64,000 nucleotides of DNA, from contig NZ_CP039252.1 in assembly GCF_004795855.1 (NCBI RefSeq), forward strand, positions 744,001-808,000, written 5' to 3'. Positions within the stretch are counted from its first letter, which is position 1, and the number at the start of each line of letters is the position of its first letter. This DNA is from Hydrogenophaga sp. PAMC20947 (GTDB lineage: Bacteria; Pseudomonadota; Gammaproteobacteria; Burkholderiales; Burkholderiaceae_C). The position numbers were made by a program, and so were the translations under genes. Shown here piece after piece: positions 8,685 to 17,760 of the stretch. Under the pieces are notes generated by a model. That model was not told the origin of the DNA. It worked only from the letters and a program-made list of their open reading frames with translations, and ran no database searches.

Positions 8685-8895
8685 CAACCGGTCGCTCGGT
8701 GCATTGTTCCGCGAATGACAGGTTACGAAGCTCGCGAACGTTCAGGCGTCAATGTCCTATGTCCGCGCCCAGCCTCAGGCGGTCAGCGCACGTTTAGCGC
8801 TGAGCGGCTGTTCTTGGTCGGCAGTGTAAATACGATGCTCTGCTCGGCAGCTGACCACCGGTGCAACACCCCTCTCAGCCAAAGTCAGCTTGCGG
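8685..8895. repeat. Dispersed 211-base repeat, copy 1
   Basis: This matches 23471-23681 in the same orientation and at equal length, roughly three bases in four. Shared blocks include CAACCGGTCGCTCGG, GCGAATGACAGGTTAC, CTCGCGAACGTTCAGGCGTC and GCCAAAGTCAGCTTGCGG. It has no coding potential and sits in a gene-free gap. It is probably an old intergenic mobile or repeat element. Confidence 0.75.
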
Positions 8896-9041
8896 AGACC
8901 TTCAGGGCCATCCCTTCCAGGCCAAGCGCAGTCATCAGGAAAAGAGCCGTGCGGCTAAAGCCGCAGCGCCGCAGCAGAGGCGCCTGGAGCGAAAAATAAC
9001 TACGTTGAACCGACCAACAACATATCGATCTGGTCAAAGTG

Positions 9042-9821
9042 CTACTTGTCGCGGCGTCTGTCAATCAAACGACGTCGAGCTTGGCCTAGGTGAAACTGCA
9101 TAGCTACCCGAGCCTGCTCGCCGTCGCGGGCGCGAATTGCAGAAACGATTGCCGAGTGTTCGTCGAGAACAGTTAACGCTCGCTTCTTGGACGCTGTGCG
9201 AGTGAGTCCTAGCGTCAGACGCATCAGGCCGACCATGGCCTCATGGATATTTTCGAGCGTGTTGGCGTAAAACTCATTGCCGCTGGCTTGCGCGATGCGA
9301 GCGTGAAAATCCAGATCCGCAGCCGGAGTCAAATCGCCACTGTGCACACCGATTGAAAATGTCTCGTGAGCGGAAACAATAGCGTCCATCTGTTCTTCTG
9401 TGTGACGTTCGGCAGCTAGCCTGGCGGCATCACCTTCAACAGTAATTCGCAACTCTTGACATCTCAAGTAGGTGGCGATGTCTTGCGCCTTCGCATAGAC
9501 CTTTATGCGCAGTGCCGGTTGATGGCTGACAAAGGTTCCCATGCCCTGGCGTGACGTGATCAACCCGTCGACCCGCAAACGCAAGAACGCCTCCCTGACA
9601 ACCGGCCGGGATACCCCAAACTTCTCTGCGATTTCTACTTCAGAAGGAAGCTGCTCACCCAGTTTGAACCGGCCTGAGGTGATCTGCTCAAAGACTTTGC
9701 CGTAGAGCTGATCAGACAGGCGATTACGCGGTCCTGATTCGCTGGGGCTGCCCACCAAGGCTTCATGTGCAATCCCTGTTGTTTGCGCGGCTGTGGAATC
9801 AGTGTCTTTGCTGCGAGCCAT
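9042..9821 (-). CDS. GntR-family regulator, FadR subfamily (FCD domain)
   Basis: This 259-residue protein has an N-terminal extension of about 33 residues. A GntR winged helix follows at about 34-105 (LYGKVFEQITSGRFKLGEQLPSEVEIAEKFGVSRPVVREAFLRLRVDGLI), then an all-helical FCD domain with the metal/ligand His cluster (DLDFHARIAQASGNEF and LDEHSAIVSAI). Members repress catabolic operons for hydroxy-acids and sugar acids. The downstream operon at 9967-15433 is the obvious target, and its promoter has a TNGTNNNACNA site. A sigma-70-like promoter stands 45-80 bases upstream of its ATG. Confidence 0.9.
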   Translation of the reverse strand: MARSKDTDSTAAQTTGIAHEALVGSPSESGPRNRLSDQLYGKVFEQITSGRFKLGEQLPSEVEIAEKFGVSRPVVREAFLRLRVDGLITSRQGMGTFVSHQPALRIKVYAKAQDIATYLRCQELRITVEGDAARLAAERHTEEQMDAIVSAHETFSIGVHSGDLTPAADLDFHARIAQASGNEFYANTLENIHEAMVGLMRLTLGLTRTASKKRALTVLDEHSAIVSAIRARDGEQARVAMQFHLGQARRRLIDRRRDK

Positions 9822-9872
9822 GGATGTGACTGAACCTTGTCGTGAGTCGGATGTTGATTATAGAAACCGCCC

Positions 9873-9902
9873 AATATACGAGCACGTCAACCCAAGGGTC
9901 AA
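9873..9902 (-). promoter_or_regulatory. Sigma-70-like promoter of the GntR regulator
   Basis: On the minus strand, -35 TTGACC (complement of 9897-9902) and -10 TATATT (complement of 9873-9878) are 18 bases apart. A transcript would start near 9866, about 45 bases before the ATG at 9821. Confidence 0.55.
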
Positions 9903-9966
9903 TTTTTTCCGCTCTGGAGCTCACGATCCGGCGCAAGCAGGGCCGTGAGGTCATGCCGGACAAGCC

Positions 9967-11550
9967 TTATGTCGGCAGGACACGTTTGCCGTCCAGCAAG
10001 CGAGATACATTTGTGGGATGGTTGTCCCGCAACGTTTCGGGAAGCAACGCTTGAGGAAAATTCTGATAACAGACTGGACGTAGGAAGCGTTGAATCGCGG
10101 CAGTTCCGACAGACGTTGTGCGCGAATCGGAGGTCGCTGGGAAAGGGCCACCGTGCACCATTGCATGGCTGACTTCAACGCCTGTTGGCCATCCGTTGAC
10201 CAGCAAACGCCCAGCCTTGTCTTCAAGAATGGGCAGCAGCTCCGAGGCGCTCGCTAGGTCACTGTCGTCCATCAGCAGGGTGACAGTCAGCTGCCCTTCG
10301 ATCGAATGGGCAACGCGCTTTACCTCGGCCCAGTCATCACACTCAACAATCAAGGATGTCGCGCCAAACACTTCGTTGCGCAGGGCCTCATCGCCCAGGA
10401 AGTCGACGGCATTCGTGACAAACAGCCTGGCCTGGCACTGGCAAGGACCGTTTGTGGTGATGCCCTTTCCAGATTCGCGTACCTTGGCGTGGGAGGACAG
10501 TGCCTCTACGCCAGCTGCATATGCAGCTTGGATACCAGGAGACAGCATGGTTTGGGGCGCCACTTTTGTGGTCGCCTCTGTTGCCGTTTCGATAAAGCGG
10601 CTGAGCGCATCCCCGCGCAAGCCCACCACCAGACCAGGGTTGGTGCAAAACTGACCGGCCCCCATAGCCAGTGAAGCGACAAATGCTTCGGCCATTGCAG
10701 GCCCACGGTTTTGCAGAGCATCGGGAAGCAGAAACACCGGATTGATGCTGCTCATCTCCGCGTAGACTGGAATGGGTTGAGGACGGGCCTGTGCCGTTTT
10801 CATCAAAGCAAGACCCCCGTTGCGGGAGCCGGTGAAGCCCACGGCTTTGATGCGGGCGTCTGAGACCAGCGCCTGACCCAGCTCATTGCCCGAGCCAAAC
10901 AGCAGGGAGAATACACCTTCTGGCAGACCACACTGGGCCACCGCCGCCTGGATGGCCCGGCCGACCAGTTCGGATGTGCCAGGGTGGGCAGAGTGGCCTT
11001 TTACGATGACGGGGCAACCCGCCGCCCATGCCGAAGCCGTGTCGCCACCGGCCACGCTGAAAGCCAGTGGAAAATTGCTGGCGCCGAACACGGCAACTGG
11101 ACCCATGGCGATATTCTGCAAGCGCAGATCGACCCGCGGCAAAGGTTTGCGCTCAGGCAGCGCAGTATCCACCCGCACGTCCAACCACTCGCCAGCTTGA
11201 ACCAGCGAGGCAAATAAGCGCAATTGGCCGCAGGTTCGTCCGCGCTCGCCTTCCAGTCGTGCCCGTGGAAGGCCTGACTCCAGCATGCAGAGCTCAATCA
11301 GCGCGTCACCCAGCGCCTCTATCTGCACAGCGACCGTCTCCAGGAACCCGGCACGCACGTCGAGCGAGGTGTTACGGAACGCCACTGCGGCCGCCTCGGC
11401 CAGTGCGCAGGCCCGATCCACTTCCTCAGCGCCTGCGCCTTTGAATACAGGTTCGATGGGTTCGCCCGTGCTCGGGTTAAAAGCCCGAATCGATGCCCTG
11501 TTTCCAAAAACGCTTTCGCGACCAATCAACATCTGTCCGGTAACTTGCAT
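9967..11550 (-). CDS. NADP-type aldehyde dehydrogenase, likely 2-oxoglutarate semialdehyde dehydrogenase
   Basis: This 527-residue enzyme belongs to the ALDH group that includes 2,5-dioxovalerate (2-oxoglutarate semialdehyde) dehydrogenases. Catalytic Cys302 is in [10 protein letters not shown], general base Glu265 in [10 protein letters not shown] and the oxyanion Asn159 in [22 protein letters not shown] is typical of the group. I placed the start at 11550 because AGGAA stands 8 bases upstream. A longer frame from 11595 overlaps the tctA stop but adds 15 unrelated residues. It is the last gene of the operon and would deliver 2-oxoglutarate to the TCA cycle. Exact substrate is inference. Confidence 0.88.
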   Translation of the reverse strand: MQVTGQMLIGRESVFGNRASIRAFNPSTGEPIEPVFKGAGAEEVDRACALAEAAAVAFRNTSLDVRAGFLETVAVQIEALGDALIELCMLESGLPRARLEGERGRTCGQLRLFASLVQAGEWLDVRVDTALPERKPLPRVDLRLQNIAMGPVAVFGASNFPLAFSVAGGDTASAWAAGCPVIVKGHSAHPGTSELVGRAIQAAVAQCGLPEGVFSLLFGSGNELGQALVSDARIKAVGFTGSRNGGLALMKTAQARPQPIPVYAEMSSINPVFLLPDALQNRGPAMAEAFVASLAMGAGQFCTNPGLVVGLRGDALSRFIETATEATTKVAPQTMLSPGIQAAYAAGVEALSSHAKVRESGKGITTNGPCQCQARLFVTNAVDFLGDEALRNEVFGATSLIVECDDWAEVKRVAHSIEGQLTVTLLMDDSDLASASELLPILEDKAGRLLVNGWPTGVEVSHAMVHGGPFPATSDSRTTSVGTAAIQRFLRPVCYQNFPQALLPETLRDNHPTNVSRLLDGKRVLPT

Positions 11551-11591
11551 GTGTGTGTTCCTAATGGAGTGAGTTTGTGCGTTGCTGTTCG

Positions 11592-13127
11592 TCATTTCGA
11601 CTGAGCATCTGCGCCTGCAATAGGCAGCTTTGCGGGCTTTTTGATGCTGAGGAAATAGACAAAAACCAGGGTGAGAGCCACGAAAAATAAGCTGTCAGGG
11701 CTCGTGATGAACGTCAGAGGATTGCCGTTCGAAATGGCCAATGAACGGCGGAAAAATTCTTCGAGGTTGGGCCCTAGGATGAACCCCAGGACAAGGGTGA
11801 TGATGGGGAAGCCGTTCTTGCGCATGCAGAAAGTGAGCACACCCATGGCCAGCGCAACCGCCATCTGAAAGACGGAGTAGGTCGACACAAAGCTGCCCAG
11901 CACTGCCAGCAAGGCAATTGCGCCGTAGAGCACACCCCTAGGGATGGCTACCACCTTGACGAAATACGGACCCAGCAGGTACATGGTCAATGGAATCAGG
12001 ATGACCGCACTGAAGAGCAGGGAAGACAACATGGGGGCGATCAATTCAGCCTGGTTGCTCATCAGCTGGGGACCGGGTTGAATGCCGTTGATGACCAGCA
12101 CGCCGAGCATGATCGCCATCACCGGGTCGCCAGGAATGCCGAACGTCAGCGTCGGCACCAGCGCCCCTCCACAAACAGCGTTGTTCGCGGTTTCGGCGGC
12201 TGCAATGCCTTTCGGATTGCCTTTGCCGAAGCTACCAGGGTTCTTGGACGTGCGAACCGCTTCGACATACGCGAGAAAGCTGCCCATCGATCCGCCTGCA
12301 CCCGGCAGAACTCCGACCGCGTAGCCAATCAGGCTGGACTTGATATAGCACCCCCAGCCGACTTCTTTGATCTGTGACAACGGTGGAAAGAAGTCGCGCC
12401 TGCGGATCGTAACTTTGCTAAGCGCACCGACGATCTTGCGGGCGGCTTGTTGATCACCCGCTTGCATCAGAATTTCGCTGATCGCAAAAGCCCCGATGAT
12501 TACGGGCATCAGATCGATGCCGCTGGTGAGGTCGCTCAGGCCGAACGTGAAACGGGCCAAGGGCTCTACGCCGTCCAGCCCCATGGTCGCGAGCATCATG
12601 CCCATGCAGGCAGCGAGCGCTGCCTTGAGGATTTTTCCGCGCTCTGAAATGACGATCACTACGATCGCAAAAGCCAGCAGAGAGAATTTGCCACTGGTCT
12701 TGACCAGCAGCGAGATCTCCGCGACCAGTGGCGCCATCAGGATCAAGAGAATGCAACCAAAAGCTCCACCCACCATGGAGCCAAAGGCCGCATGGCCCAA
12801 AGCCAAGGCGCCCTTGCCTTGCTGTTGCATGGGGTAGCCGTCGAGCGCGGTCATCATGGACGACGGCGCTCCCGGGATGTTGACGGTGATCGCGGTGATG
12901 CTGCCGCCACACATGCCCGCCATGTAGATGCTTGCACAGGCCATCAAGGCGGTGGTCACATCGAGGCTGTAGGTGAGCGGCAGCAAGAGTGCCAACGCCA
13001 AAGTGGCAGTGAGCCCCGGTATCGCAGCAAACACGGTACCAATCAGGAAGCCGAGCACAACGTAAAGAAGGGTCAGGGGATCAAGGAGCATGCCGAAGCC
13101 GCTCCCAACAAGGCCAATGAATTCCAT
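11592..13127 (-). CDS. tctA: TTT transporter large membrane subunit, TctA family (locus 1)
   Basis: This 511-residue protein has about eleven or twelve membrane segments. Family hallmarks are an early GLIPGLTA-like motif ([20 protein letters not shown]), [26 protein letters not shown], and later [16 protein letters not shown] with [22 protein letters not shown]. It forms the solute channel with TctB, fed by the periplasmic TctC. The gene lies 3 bases after tctB. Confidence 0.93.
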   Translation of the reverse strand: MEFIGLVGSGFGMLLDPLTLLYVVLGFLIGTVFAAIPGLTATLALALLLPLTYSLDVTTALMACASIYMAGMCGGSITAITVNIPGAPSSMMTALDGYPMQQQGKGALALGHAAFGSMVGGAFGCILLILMAPLVAEISLLVKTSGKFSLLAFAIVVIVISERGKILKAALAACMGMMLATMGLDGVEPLARFTFGLSDLTSGIDLMPVIIGAFAISEILMQAGDQQAARKIVGALSKVTIRRRDFFPPLSQIKEVGWGCYIKSSLIGYAVGVLPGAGGSMGSFLAYVEAVRTSKNPGSFGKGNPKGIAAAETANNAVCGGALVPTLTFGIPGDPVMAIMLGVLVINGIQPGPQLMSNQAELIAPMLSSLLFSAVILIPLTMYLLGPYFVKVVAIPRGVLYGAIALLAVLGSFVSTYSVFQMAVALAMGVLTFCMRKNGFPIITLVLGFILGPNLEEFFRRSLAISNGNPLTFITSPDSLFFVALTLVFVYFLSIKKPAKLPIAGADAQSK

Positions 13128-13130
13128 AAT

Positions 13131-13616
13131 TTATCCCCACAAAGTCGGCAATCGAACGCCAAACAATTGTTCAAAGACGACGTAGCCGAAGGCAACAATG
13201 GCGGCCGATGTGGCGAGCTTGGAAAGCCACCTATCGGGGGCTGAAAAGATCACGATGATGGCGAAGACAAACACCATCGAAGACAGCACATAGCCCAAGG
13301 TCGTGAACAGTGCGATGTAGATCGAAATCGCCACGATCGTCAGCACGGCTGGCTTGATCGACGAAGCATCCTCTACCGCTGCAGCGCCGTTGTCCGACGT
13401 TTCCGCTTCGGTATCCGGTGGTGCTTGCTCCCTGACGGATTTGATGGTCAGGATGAGACTGAACAGCGTTGACAGCGCACCCAAGACCTGCGGAACGAAA
13501 GAGGGGCGAATGCCTGCATCCACAACGGGCGCACCCATCCTGATGGCTTCAATCAGGTAGATAACCGAAACCACCAGAACGAATAACGGAAAAATCGATT
13601 TTTTATTCAAAGTCAT
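13131..13616 (-). CDS. tctB: TTT transporter small membrane subunit, TctB family (locus 1)
   Basis: This 161-residue protein has four predicted membrane helices with a hydrophilic loop at about 66-88 (EQAPPDTEAETSDNG), as in TctB/DUF1468. It sits between the binding protein and TctA. A hairpin lies in the 55-base gap from tctC. It is the accessory membrane subunit of the tripartite importer. Confidence 0.85.
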   Translation of the reverse strand: MTLNKKSIFPLFVLVVSVIYLIEAIRMGAPVVDAGIRPSFVPQVLGALSTLFSLILTIKSVREQAPPDTEAETSDNGAAAVEDASSIKPAVLTIVAISIYIALFTTLGYVLSSMVFVFAIIVIFSAPDRWLSKLATSAAIVAFGYVVFEQLFGVRLPTLWG

Positions 13617-13631
13617 CTGAATGAACCTCCA

Positions 13632-13660
13632 CCCTGCCTCGGGCCTGAACCCAGGCAGGG
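13632..13660 (-). promoter_or_regulatory. Intercistronic stem-loop between tctC and tctB (locus 1)
   Basis: CCCTGCCT and AGGCAGGG form an 8-base stem in the short gap after the tctC stop. No T-run follows, so it is more likely an mRNA-stabilising or partial-attenuation hairpin, which would favour the binding protein. The plus-strand locus has an analogous stem. Confidence 0.5.
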
Positions 13661-13671
13661 CCTTGTGTGGT

Positions 13672-14637
13672 TTAAAGGCTCAAGTCATCCATGACTTTGA
13701 AGGTGGTTTTCTGCAGTTGATCGATCCACTGCTGCACGCCAGCCGAGCCCAACCAGCTAGGCGTCACACCAATGGTGCCCAACCAGGTCTGGAACTCTTT
13801 GCTGTCGTAAGCCTGTTTGAAAGAGGCTTCGAGCTTGACGATGGCTTCTTTGGGCGTGCCCTTGGGAGCAGCAAGAAGAATGAAGCTGCCGGTTTCAAGT
13901 TCGTAGCCCAGCTTGCTGATGGGCGGAACATTCGGGAACGACGGATTCTGCTCGGATGACAATTCCACGACACCCATGGCATCGCCAGATGAAATGATGC
14001 CGCTGAAGTCGCCCAGGCTGGAAATCGCTGCATCGAGTTCGCCCGACAGCAATGCCTCGGCTTCCGCGCTGGAAGACCCAGCGTAGCTGATCACATTGAA
14101 GGTCACTCCCGTCATTTTCTCCAGGCGGCGGACCGCGAGAAAAGGTCCGGAACCCTTGGGTGCAACGCCGACGCGTACCGAATTGGGCTTGGCCTTCGCT
14201 GCGGCAATCAGCTCCTGGAAGCTTTTGAATCCAGACTTTTTCGAGACCACAATCGCATCGGCTTCTTTGGTGATTCTGGCGATCGGCGTCATTTTCTCCA
14301 GCGAGTAGCCTGGAACCATCTTGCCGCGCGGCAAGGTAATGACGCTGTCGTAGGTCAGCACACCAATGGTGTGACCGTCTGGCCTGGCCTTGCTCATCTG
14401 CATGAGGCCGGTGGCCGTCACAGCGCCTCCGATGTTCTCAACGTAGATGGATTTGCCCAGGCTCTTTTCGGCGATCTGACCGATCTTGCGTGAAATGCCA
14501 TCGGCGCCACCACCGGCTGGCCATGGCACGATAAGGCGGATGTCTCGCGCAGGGAAATCGGCCGCAATAGCCGAGGCAGCGAACACACAATGGGCTGCCG
14601 CAATGATGATGCCGGTCTTCAAGGATTTGATGAACAT
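13672..14637 (-). CDS. tctC: TTT/Bug periplasmic solute-binding protein, TctC family (locus 1)
   Basis: This 321-residue protein has a Sec signal peptide (MFIKSLKTGIIIAAAHCVFA, cleavage near ASAIAAD). The Bug fold follows, with FPARDIRLIVPWPAGGGADGISR and later GVAPKGSGPF and DAAISSLGDFSGII. Bug proteins bind carboxylates through two loops with few direct contacts, so sequence does not give the ligand. The neighbouring aldolase and semialdehyde dehydrogenase suggest a hydroxy-dicarboxylate or sugar acid. Confidence 0.92.
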   Translation of the reverse strand: MFIKSLKTGIIIAAAHCVFAASAIAADFPARDIRLIVPWPAGGGADGISRKIGQIAEKSLGKSIYVENIGGAVTATGLMQMSKARPDGHTIGVLTYDSVITLPRGKMVPGYSLEKMTPIARITKEADAIVVSKKSGFKSFQELIAAAKAKPNSVRVGVAPKGSGPFLAVRRLEKMTGVTFNVISYAGSSSAEAEALLSGELDAAISSLGDFSGIISSGDAMGVVELSSEQNPSFPNVPPISKLGYELETGSFILLAAPKGTPKEAIVKLEASFKQAYDSKEFQTWLGTIGVTPSWLGSAGVQQWIDQLQKTTFKVMDDLSL

Positions 14638-14710
14638 GATGTCTCCGATAGTTTTAGAAATATGGGCAGCGTGTGGCTACCCGGTACGGGAAACGGGTGG
14701 GTAGCCTGTG

Positions 14711-15433
14711 TCAGGCTTTGGACTGGGTGTACGCATCAAGGGCAGCTTCGTTGGGTGGATACAGACCAATTACGGCTTCGCCTGCACCCACTTTGCCCAA
14801 AACGTAGGTTTCGAATTGCTCCATCTTTGAAGCCTCTTCTGCAATCTCGTCCACGATTTCGAGGGGAATGACGATGACGCCATCGCCATCGCCCACGAGC
14901 ACGTCGCCAGGGAAGACCGGAACCCCCCCACAGCCAATTGGCACCTGAATGTCTACGCCATGGTGTTTGGTCAGGTTGGTGGGGGCACTGGGTTTCGCAC
15001 AGAAGATGGGCAGAGCCATCTCGGAGGCATCGTCGAAATCCCGAATACCTGCGTCTGAAACGAAGCCAGCGCATTGGCGGACCTGCAGGCGCGTGAGGAG
15101 AATGCTGCCGGCCGATGCGGCGCTGGCATCCTGCCGACAATCGGACACGAGGATCATGCCGGCCGGCACCGTTTCCACGGCCAGACGCTGCGGGTGTTTG
15201 GGGTCTTTGAATGCCGCGACGGTGTCGAGATCTTCTCTGGCGGGGATGTAGCGCAAGGTGAACGCCTGTCCCACCATCTTCAGCTTCGCGGTGTTCATCC
15301 GGCTTACGCCCTGGATGTAGGTGTTCCGAAGACCCTTCTTGAACAAGGCGGTGTGCAAGGTCGCGGTGGACACCCGTTCCAGGGACTTTTTCGTGGAGTC
15401 TTTGAGGGACTCGAATGTGTAGGTGGCGCTCAT
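14711..15433 (-). CDS. RraA-like aldolase/demethylmenaquinone-methyltransferase-fold protein
   Basis: This 240-residue protein belongs to the RraA/HMG aldolase family. Conserved parts are STATLHTALFKKGLRN, the R-D pair in SDAGIRDFDD, and the C-terminal GDVLVGDGDGVIVIPLEIVDEIAEEA. Family aldolases cleave 4-hydroxy-4-methyl-2-oxoglutarate or oxaloacetate-type substrates using a divalent metal held by Arg-Asp. The start at 15433 has AAGGA upstream, while a longer in-frame extension to 15673 reads as junk. It heads the operon, with a 400-base leader from the predicted promoter. It is probably a catabolic lyase rather than the RNase E regulator; that is inference from context. Confidence 0.85.
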   Translation of the reverse strand: MSATYTFESLKDSTKKSLERVSTATLHTALFKKGLRNTYIQGVSRMNTAKLKMVGQAFTLRYIPAREDLDTVAAFKDPKHPQRLAVETVPAGMILVSDCRQDASAASAGSILLTRLQVRQCAGFVSDAGIRDFDDASEMALPIFCAKPSAPTNLTKHHGVDIQVPIGCGGVPVFPGDVLVGDGDGVIVIPLEIVDEIAEEASKMEQFETYVLGKVGAGEAVIGLYPPNEAALDAYTQSKA

Positions 15434-15846
15434 GGATTGATCCTTCTTTCTAAATGGATGGAAGTGGTGTGTAGGGGCCGTCGATCGACGGTGCCGAGGG
15501 CGAAGAGAAAGCGGCTGTAGCAGGTTCGCCGAGGTTCGACGCCCAAAAAATCGCGGACTATCGTCTGCGAAGAGTCGGGAAAAAAACCGAGGGCAAAGGC
15601 TGGCCCGACCAAGGCTGCACGACGAACAGTCGGTGCGAAGAGCCTTCGAGGTTGCGGATGGGGCGCAACTCATTGCTCGCCATCGGACGAACAGGCCTGG
15701 CTTCGTGGTGGCAGGCTATCGCGCATCGAGTTGATGGGATGTCATGGATCAAGGTCGGCTCCTTCGCACAAAGGCGTTGTCTCTTGGCTCTACTTTTTTA
15801 TTTCGGATGAGCTGCGCTGCCGTTGCAGTCTCTATCGATGGATCGG

Positions 15847-15875
15847 AATATATGTTGTCTTACCAATGATGTCAA
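15847..15875 (-). promoter_or_regulatory. Promoter of the RraA-tctCBA-ALDH operon with embedded GntR operator
   Basis: On the minus strand a perfect -35 TTGACA (complement of 15870-15875) and -10 TATATT (complement of 15847-15852) are separated by 17 bases. The spacer holds, on the plus strand, TTGTCTTACCA at 15855-15865, matching the FadR-subfamily consensus TNGTNNNACNA. The regulator gene at 9042 lies beyond the operon end. Repression by blocking RNA polymerase is the obvious reading (inference). Confidence 0.7.
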
Positions 15876-16194
15876 TAACAAAGAATAGGTATTACAACTG
15901 GTGATGGTCACGATCCAAGCCAACCGATGACTGTTGCTGATCAGCCCCCAAGTGTTCGATCCAGGGTGCAGCAGGACATCGCCGCAGTGACCGAGGTATT
16001 TACAGCGCTGGTGCCAGACTGCCCGCGTGCGCGCTGCGGTTCTCCAGTGAAAAGTCATCCGACACTTCGCTACCGCTGCTGTGAAATGTCCATCGTTGAG
16101 TGATGGACATCCTTGAAGAGGAGTGCCGGCTTCGTCACACGGCGCATGAGTGTTGCATCGGTTGGTTCGCTACCGACACCAACTTAGGGCGGGC

Positions 16195-16515
16195 TTGAGT
16201 ACCACTGGTTGCCTTTCTTGGTCTGGTGCATCTCAGGATCGCGCTCGCCGCTGTTGTTCTTGGTCGAACTGGGTGCGGCAATCAAGGTGGCATCGACCAC
16301 CGTGCCACTTTGAGCAACAGACCTTTGGCGGTCACAGTGGCCAGGGCCTGGAGGCCCAAATCGTTGGCTTCGATCAGATGGCGGAATCGAAGAATGGGGC
16401 TCTCATCGGGCAAGTTGTTTTCACCCGCATCAAGTTCTGCAAACTCACGAAACAGGGGGCGTGTCGTACATCGCCTCTTCCATCGCCGGGTCAGAGAGGT
16501 TGAACCATTGCTCCT
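16195..16515 (-). pseudogene. IS5-family transposase remnant
   Basis: Three frames on the minus strand join into the central part of an IS5-group transposase. The first reads WFNLSDPAMEEAMYDTP, the second [20 protein letters not shown] then [14 protein letters not shown], and the third [17 protein letters not shown] to [11 protein letters not shown]. At least two frameshifts and loss of both ends show it is dead. The catalytic D of VVDAT is still visible. No terminal inverted repeats were found. Confidence 0.85.
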
Positions 16516-16800
16516 GAGATCGCGAAGTGCCGGTCCCCTTGGCGGGAAAGAGTCGCTCGACACTTCGTACGGCCCATCGCTGCCGAGTGGCCGCTGCTGA
16601 AGGTGCAGCGGTCGGCCGCCTTGCAGGATGACGAATGGCAGGTCCCAGCGGCGGCTGTCATCCGGCTGCAGAACCTGACCGGCTGCAGTCAGCCTTCATG
16701 CGACCTTCGTTTTTTTCAAGTTCGGCTGTGCAGCGGTTGCAACCTTTGATGTTGCCCCCGTGAATTCACGGTTTGGGCTTCACAGCTGCGTCCTTGCGGC

Positions 16801-17283
16801 TCAATGTACCCTCAGCACCTCAAACCGCTGTCGGACTGGAGCGACTTGTATCGACACCTCATCACCCTCGCATTTACCCAGCATGGCCCTGCCCAAAGGG
16901 GATTCGCTGCTGATGACCTGAACGAGCTGAGCGCCGCTGACCAACTTCATGCTGCCCCCCTCCGGGCCGAGGAAGAGCTGTTTCTGCTTGTCCTCGGAAT
17001 CGACCAGGCAGACCAGCGCGCCGAGCTGTATACCTATGCTGGCGTCGTAGGGGCTCGGGCGGAATTGGCGCCAATGGGCCATCACCTGGCTTATGGCTGC
17101 GGCGCGACGAGCTTGGCCGGTGGCCAGGTAGGCGGCTTCGAGTCCCAAAGTGTCGTATTTGTTTTCAGCGATGTTTTCTTCGTGAGTCGCCGTTTCATGG
17201 GCCGCCCGCACTGCCTGTTCGGCTTGCAGCAGGTCTTCGGCGAGCCGTTCCAGCACCTGCTGCTGCAGCAAGAATTTATCCAT
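16801..17283 (-). CDS. GreA/GreB-family transcription factor-like protein
   Basis: This 160-residue protein has an N-terminal helical hairpin (about 1-75; HETATHEENIAENKYDTLGLEAAYLATGQ) and a C-terminal FKBP-like GreA/GreB domain (about 80-158) ending with SSESPLGRAMLGKCEGDEVSI. The hairpin differs from canonical GreA: the acidic tip is represented by EENIAENKYD. The length fits GreA/B (158). It may bind the RNA polymerase secondary channel; whether it stimulates cleavage or antagonises Gre factors is not evident. It stands alone between an IS remnant and a repeat-bearing gap. Confidence 0.8.
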   Translation of the reverse strand: MDKFLLQQQVLERLAEDLLQAEQAVRAAHETATHEENIAENKYDTLGLEAAYLATGQARRAAAISQVMAHWRQFRPSPYDASIGIQLGALVCLVDSEDKQKQLFLGPEGGSMKLVSGAQLVQVISSESPLGRAMLGKCEGDEVSIQVAPVRQRFEVLRVH

Positions 17284-17760
17284 GATGAAAGATCGGTCTA
17301 TCGAACAAGTGGGGGCAGGCCTTGATTATGAAGGGCTCCACCAGCCTTCGACGCTTCTGTTGGCTGCAGGTCAACTTCAGCCATGGGTGGTTCCGCCGGT
17401 GGACAGGAGCAGCAGGAGTCATCCGAGGGCAGATGGGTAGGCTGCGCTGCGCGAGTGACCGGTCAGGGAGGCGGATTCAGAGTGTTGCATCGACCGGTTG
17501 AATCCGCCGAAGCACAGTTGCCGTTGCTCGATCGCCGTCGCTGGTGAGAAAACCTCTGAAGCAAACCAAACAACCCATGGCGGCCAACACGACAGCTCAA
17601 AGACATTCGCCATTTGACTTGCTCGCATGTATCGTATTGGTGCAGCGTGCTAGAGGGTTTCTTGGTGTGGCAACCGAGAACAAGCGGTGGGGCAATAATG
17701 CTCAACTGACGACCTGAATCCTTAACCGCTCGGGTAGCCAACATTTGTGGAAGTATCTGA
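17284..17760. other. Gap between the GreA/B-like gene and tctD, with repeat fragment
   Basis: These 477 bases have no credible gene. A fragment of the dispersed repeat occurs at 17455-17508. The tctD promoter must be in the last part, but I see no strong hexamers. Confidence 0.5.
17455..17508. repeat. Partial dispersed-repeat end with inverted arms
   Basis: GTGACCGGTC plus GGAGGCGGATTC matches the outer end of the copy at 23448-23480. The segment at 17491-17508, CGACCGGTTGAATCCGCC, is the exact reverse complement of the 18 bases GGCGGATTCAACCGGTCG at 23463-23480. Two ends therefore face each other here, as in a collapsed or inverted element. Confidence 0.6.

Larger units (their letters stand above)
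7710..9041. other. Long non-coding accessory gap with decayed mobile DNA
   Basis: These 1.3 kb lie between the TrmB regulator and the GntR gene. No frame here looks like an intact gene. It contains the putative operator at 7735, a decayed IS3-type transposase tail near 8230-8480 and one copy of a 211-base dispersed repeat at 8685-8895. Base composition and broken frames suggest accumulated remnants. The region separates two independent catabolic operons. Confidence 0.6.
15434..16800. other. Non-coding gap with operon leader and IS remnant
   Basis: From 15434 to about 15840 this is the untranslated leader of the RraA operon, with no open frame I believe. The promoter is at 15847-15875. An IS5-type transposase remnant occupies 16195-16515. 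From 16515 to 16800 I see no gene; the GreA/B-like gene terminates at 16801. Confidence 0.6.
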
